This document shows, one piece after another, positions 6,257 to 6,350 of a stretch of 6,350 nt of DNA. Position 1 is the first letter of the stretch. The number at the start of each line of letters is the position of its first letter. The notes under the pieces were generated by a model. That model had not been told where the DNA came from, did not search any database, and saw only the letters and a program-made list of their open reading frames with translations. Source of the stretch: an uncultured Eggerthellaceae bacterium (lineage in GTDB: Bacteria > Actinomycetota > Coriobacteriia > Coriobacteriales > Eggerthellaceae); assembly GCA_948829205.1 (NCBI GenBank), contig CAQLOA010000058.1:1-6350 (forward strand), read 5' to 3'. The translations under genes were made by a program, and so were the position numbers.

Positions 6257-6350
6257 TTGGACAACGATGAAAAGAACAAACACAACGACATAGAGGCGCC
6301 GTTCGGCCGCGTGGCGGTCGTGGGGCTGGGGCTTATCGGGGCCTCGCTGG
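6257..6350 (+). CDS. tyrA: N-terminal fragment of a probable prephenate dehydrogenase
   Basis: This gene runs off the right edge. After a hydrophilic lead (DNDEKNKHNDIEAPFGR) comes VAVVGLGLIGASL, the first strand and glycine loop (GLGLIG, GxGxxG) of a Rossmann NAD(P)-binding fold. The pattern with LIGASL right after the loop is typical of prephenate dehydrogenase, which oxidatively decarboxylates prephenate to 4-hydroxyphenylpyruvate for tyrosine synthesis. The place after scpAB-rluB also fits the order known in related bacteria. Another Rossmann dehydrogenase cannot be excluded from some 30 residues. I chose the TTG at 6257 because GAGG lies seven bases upstream. The in-frame ATG at 6242 adds five residues (MRGTK) but has no ribosome binding site and sits inside the hairpin stem. 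Confidence in a gene here is higher than in the exact name or start. Confidence 0.7.
   Translation, partial: MDNDEKNKHNDIEAPFGRVAVVGLGLIGASL

Noticed and set aside
6267..6293. An 8-codon mini-ORF (MKRTNTTT) as a possible tyrA leader peptide.
   Set aside because: It lies inside the tyrA coding frame, downstream of both candidate starts. It has no tyrosine or phenylalanine codons and no following attenuator.
1..6350. CRISPR array, tRNA, rRNA, prophage, toxin-antitoxin or defence genes.
   Set aside because: There is no spaced direct-repeat array and no tRNA-like cloverleaf. Every substantial coding stretch is accounted for by housekeeping families.

Overview
This window looks like the core chromosome of a high-GC actinobacterium. 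Within that phylum I lean toward the Coriobacteriia (Eggerthella-like gut anaerobes). That placement is an inference. It rests on the GC-rich coding sequence, the gene order scpA-scpB-rluB-tyrA, probable leaderless starts, and an Ile codon habit unlike Streptomyces or Mycobacterium: I count twelve ATA codons in the ABC-F gene alone. No gene here is restricted to one clade, so the placement needs a database search.

The left part (1-1048) reads leftward. It holds the first 31 codons of a probable membrane protein (1-95), which has its own promoter and ribosome binding site. Next comes a 119-base gap with two back-to-back hairpins, then a SpoU/TrmH-family RNA 2'-O-methyltransferase (215-1048). 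Positions 1049-1208 are a divergent intergenic region. Most of it is a 99-bp inverted-repeat element (1067-1165) whose arms each fold on themselves, like the paired REP units of BIMEs or a small MITE.

The right part (1209-6186) is one tightly packed rightward operon with gaps of 1, 7, 10 and 10 bases. It encodes an ABC-F ribosome-associated ATPase, an M50 membrane metalloprotease, the kleisin ScpA, its partner ScpB, and the pseudouridine synthase RluB. The ABC-F start codon lies 8 bases after a perfect TATAAT, so this mRNA is probably leaderless. After a 70-base gap with a possible promoter and a leader hairpin, the start of a probable prephenate dehydrogenase (tyrA) runs off the right edge.

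The themes are translation and rRNA or tRNA maintenance (methyltransferase, ABC-F, RluB), chromosome condensation and segregation (ScpA and ScpB, which act with SMC encoded elsewhere), membrane proteolysis, and entry into tyrosine biosynthesis. I see no defence system, prophage, CRISPR array, tRNA, rRNA or transposase gene. The genes are housekeeping types. The less ordinary signals are the intergenic repeat element, the leaderless-type starts beside it, the tyrA leader hairpin and the matching acidic tails of ScpA and ScpB.
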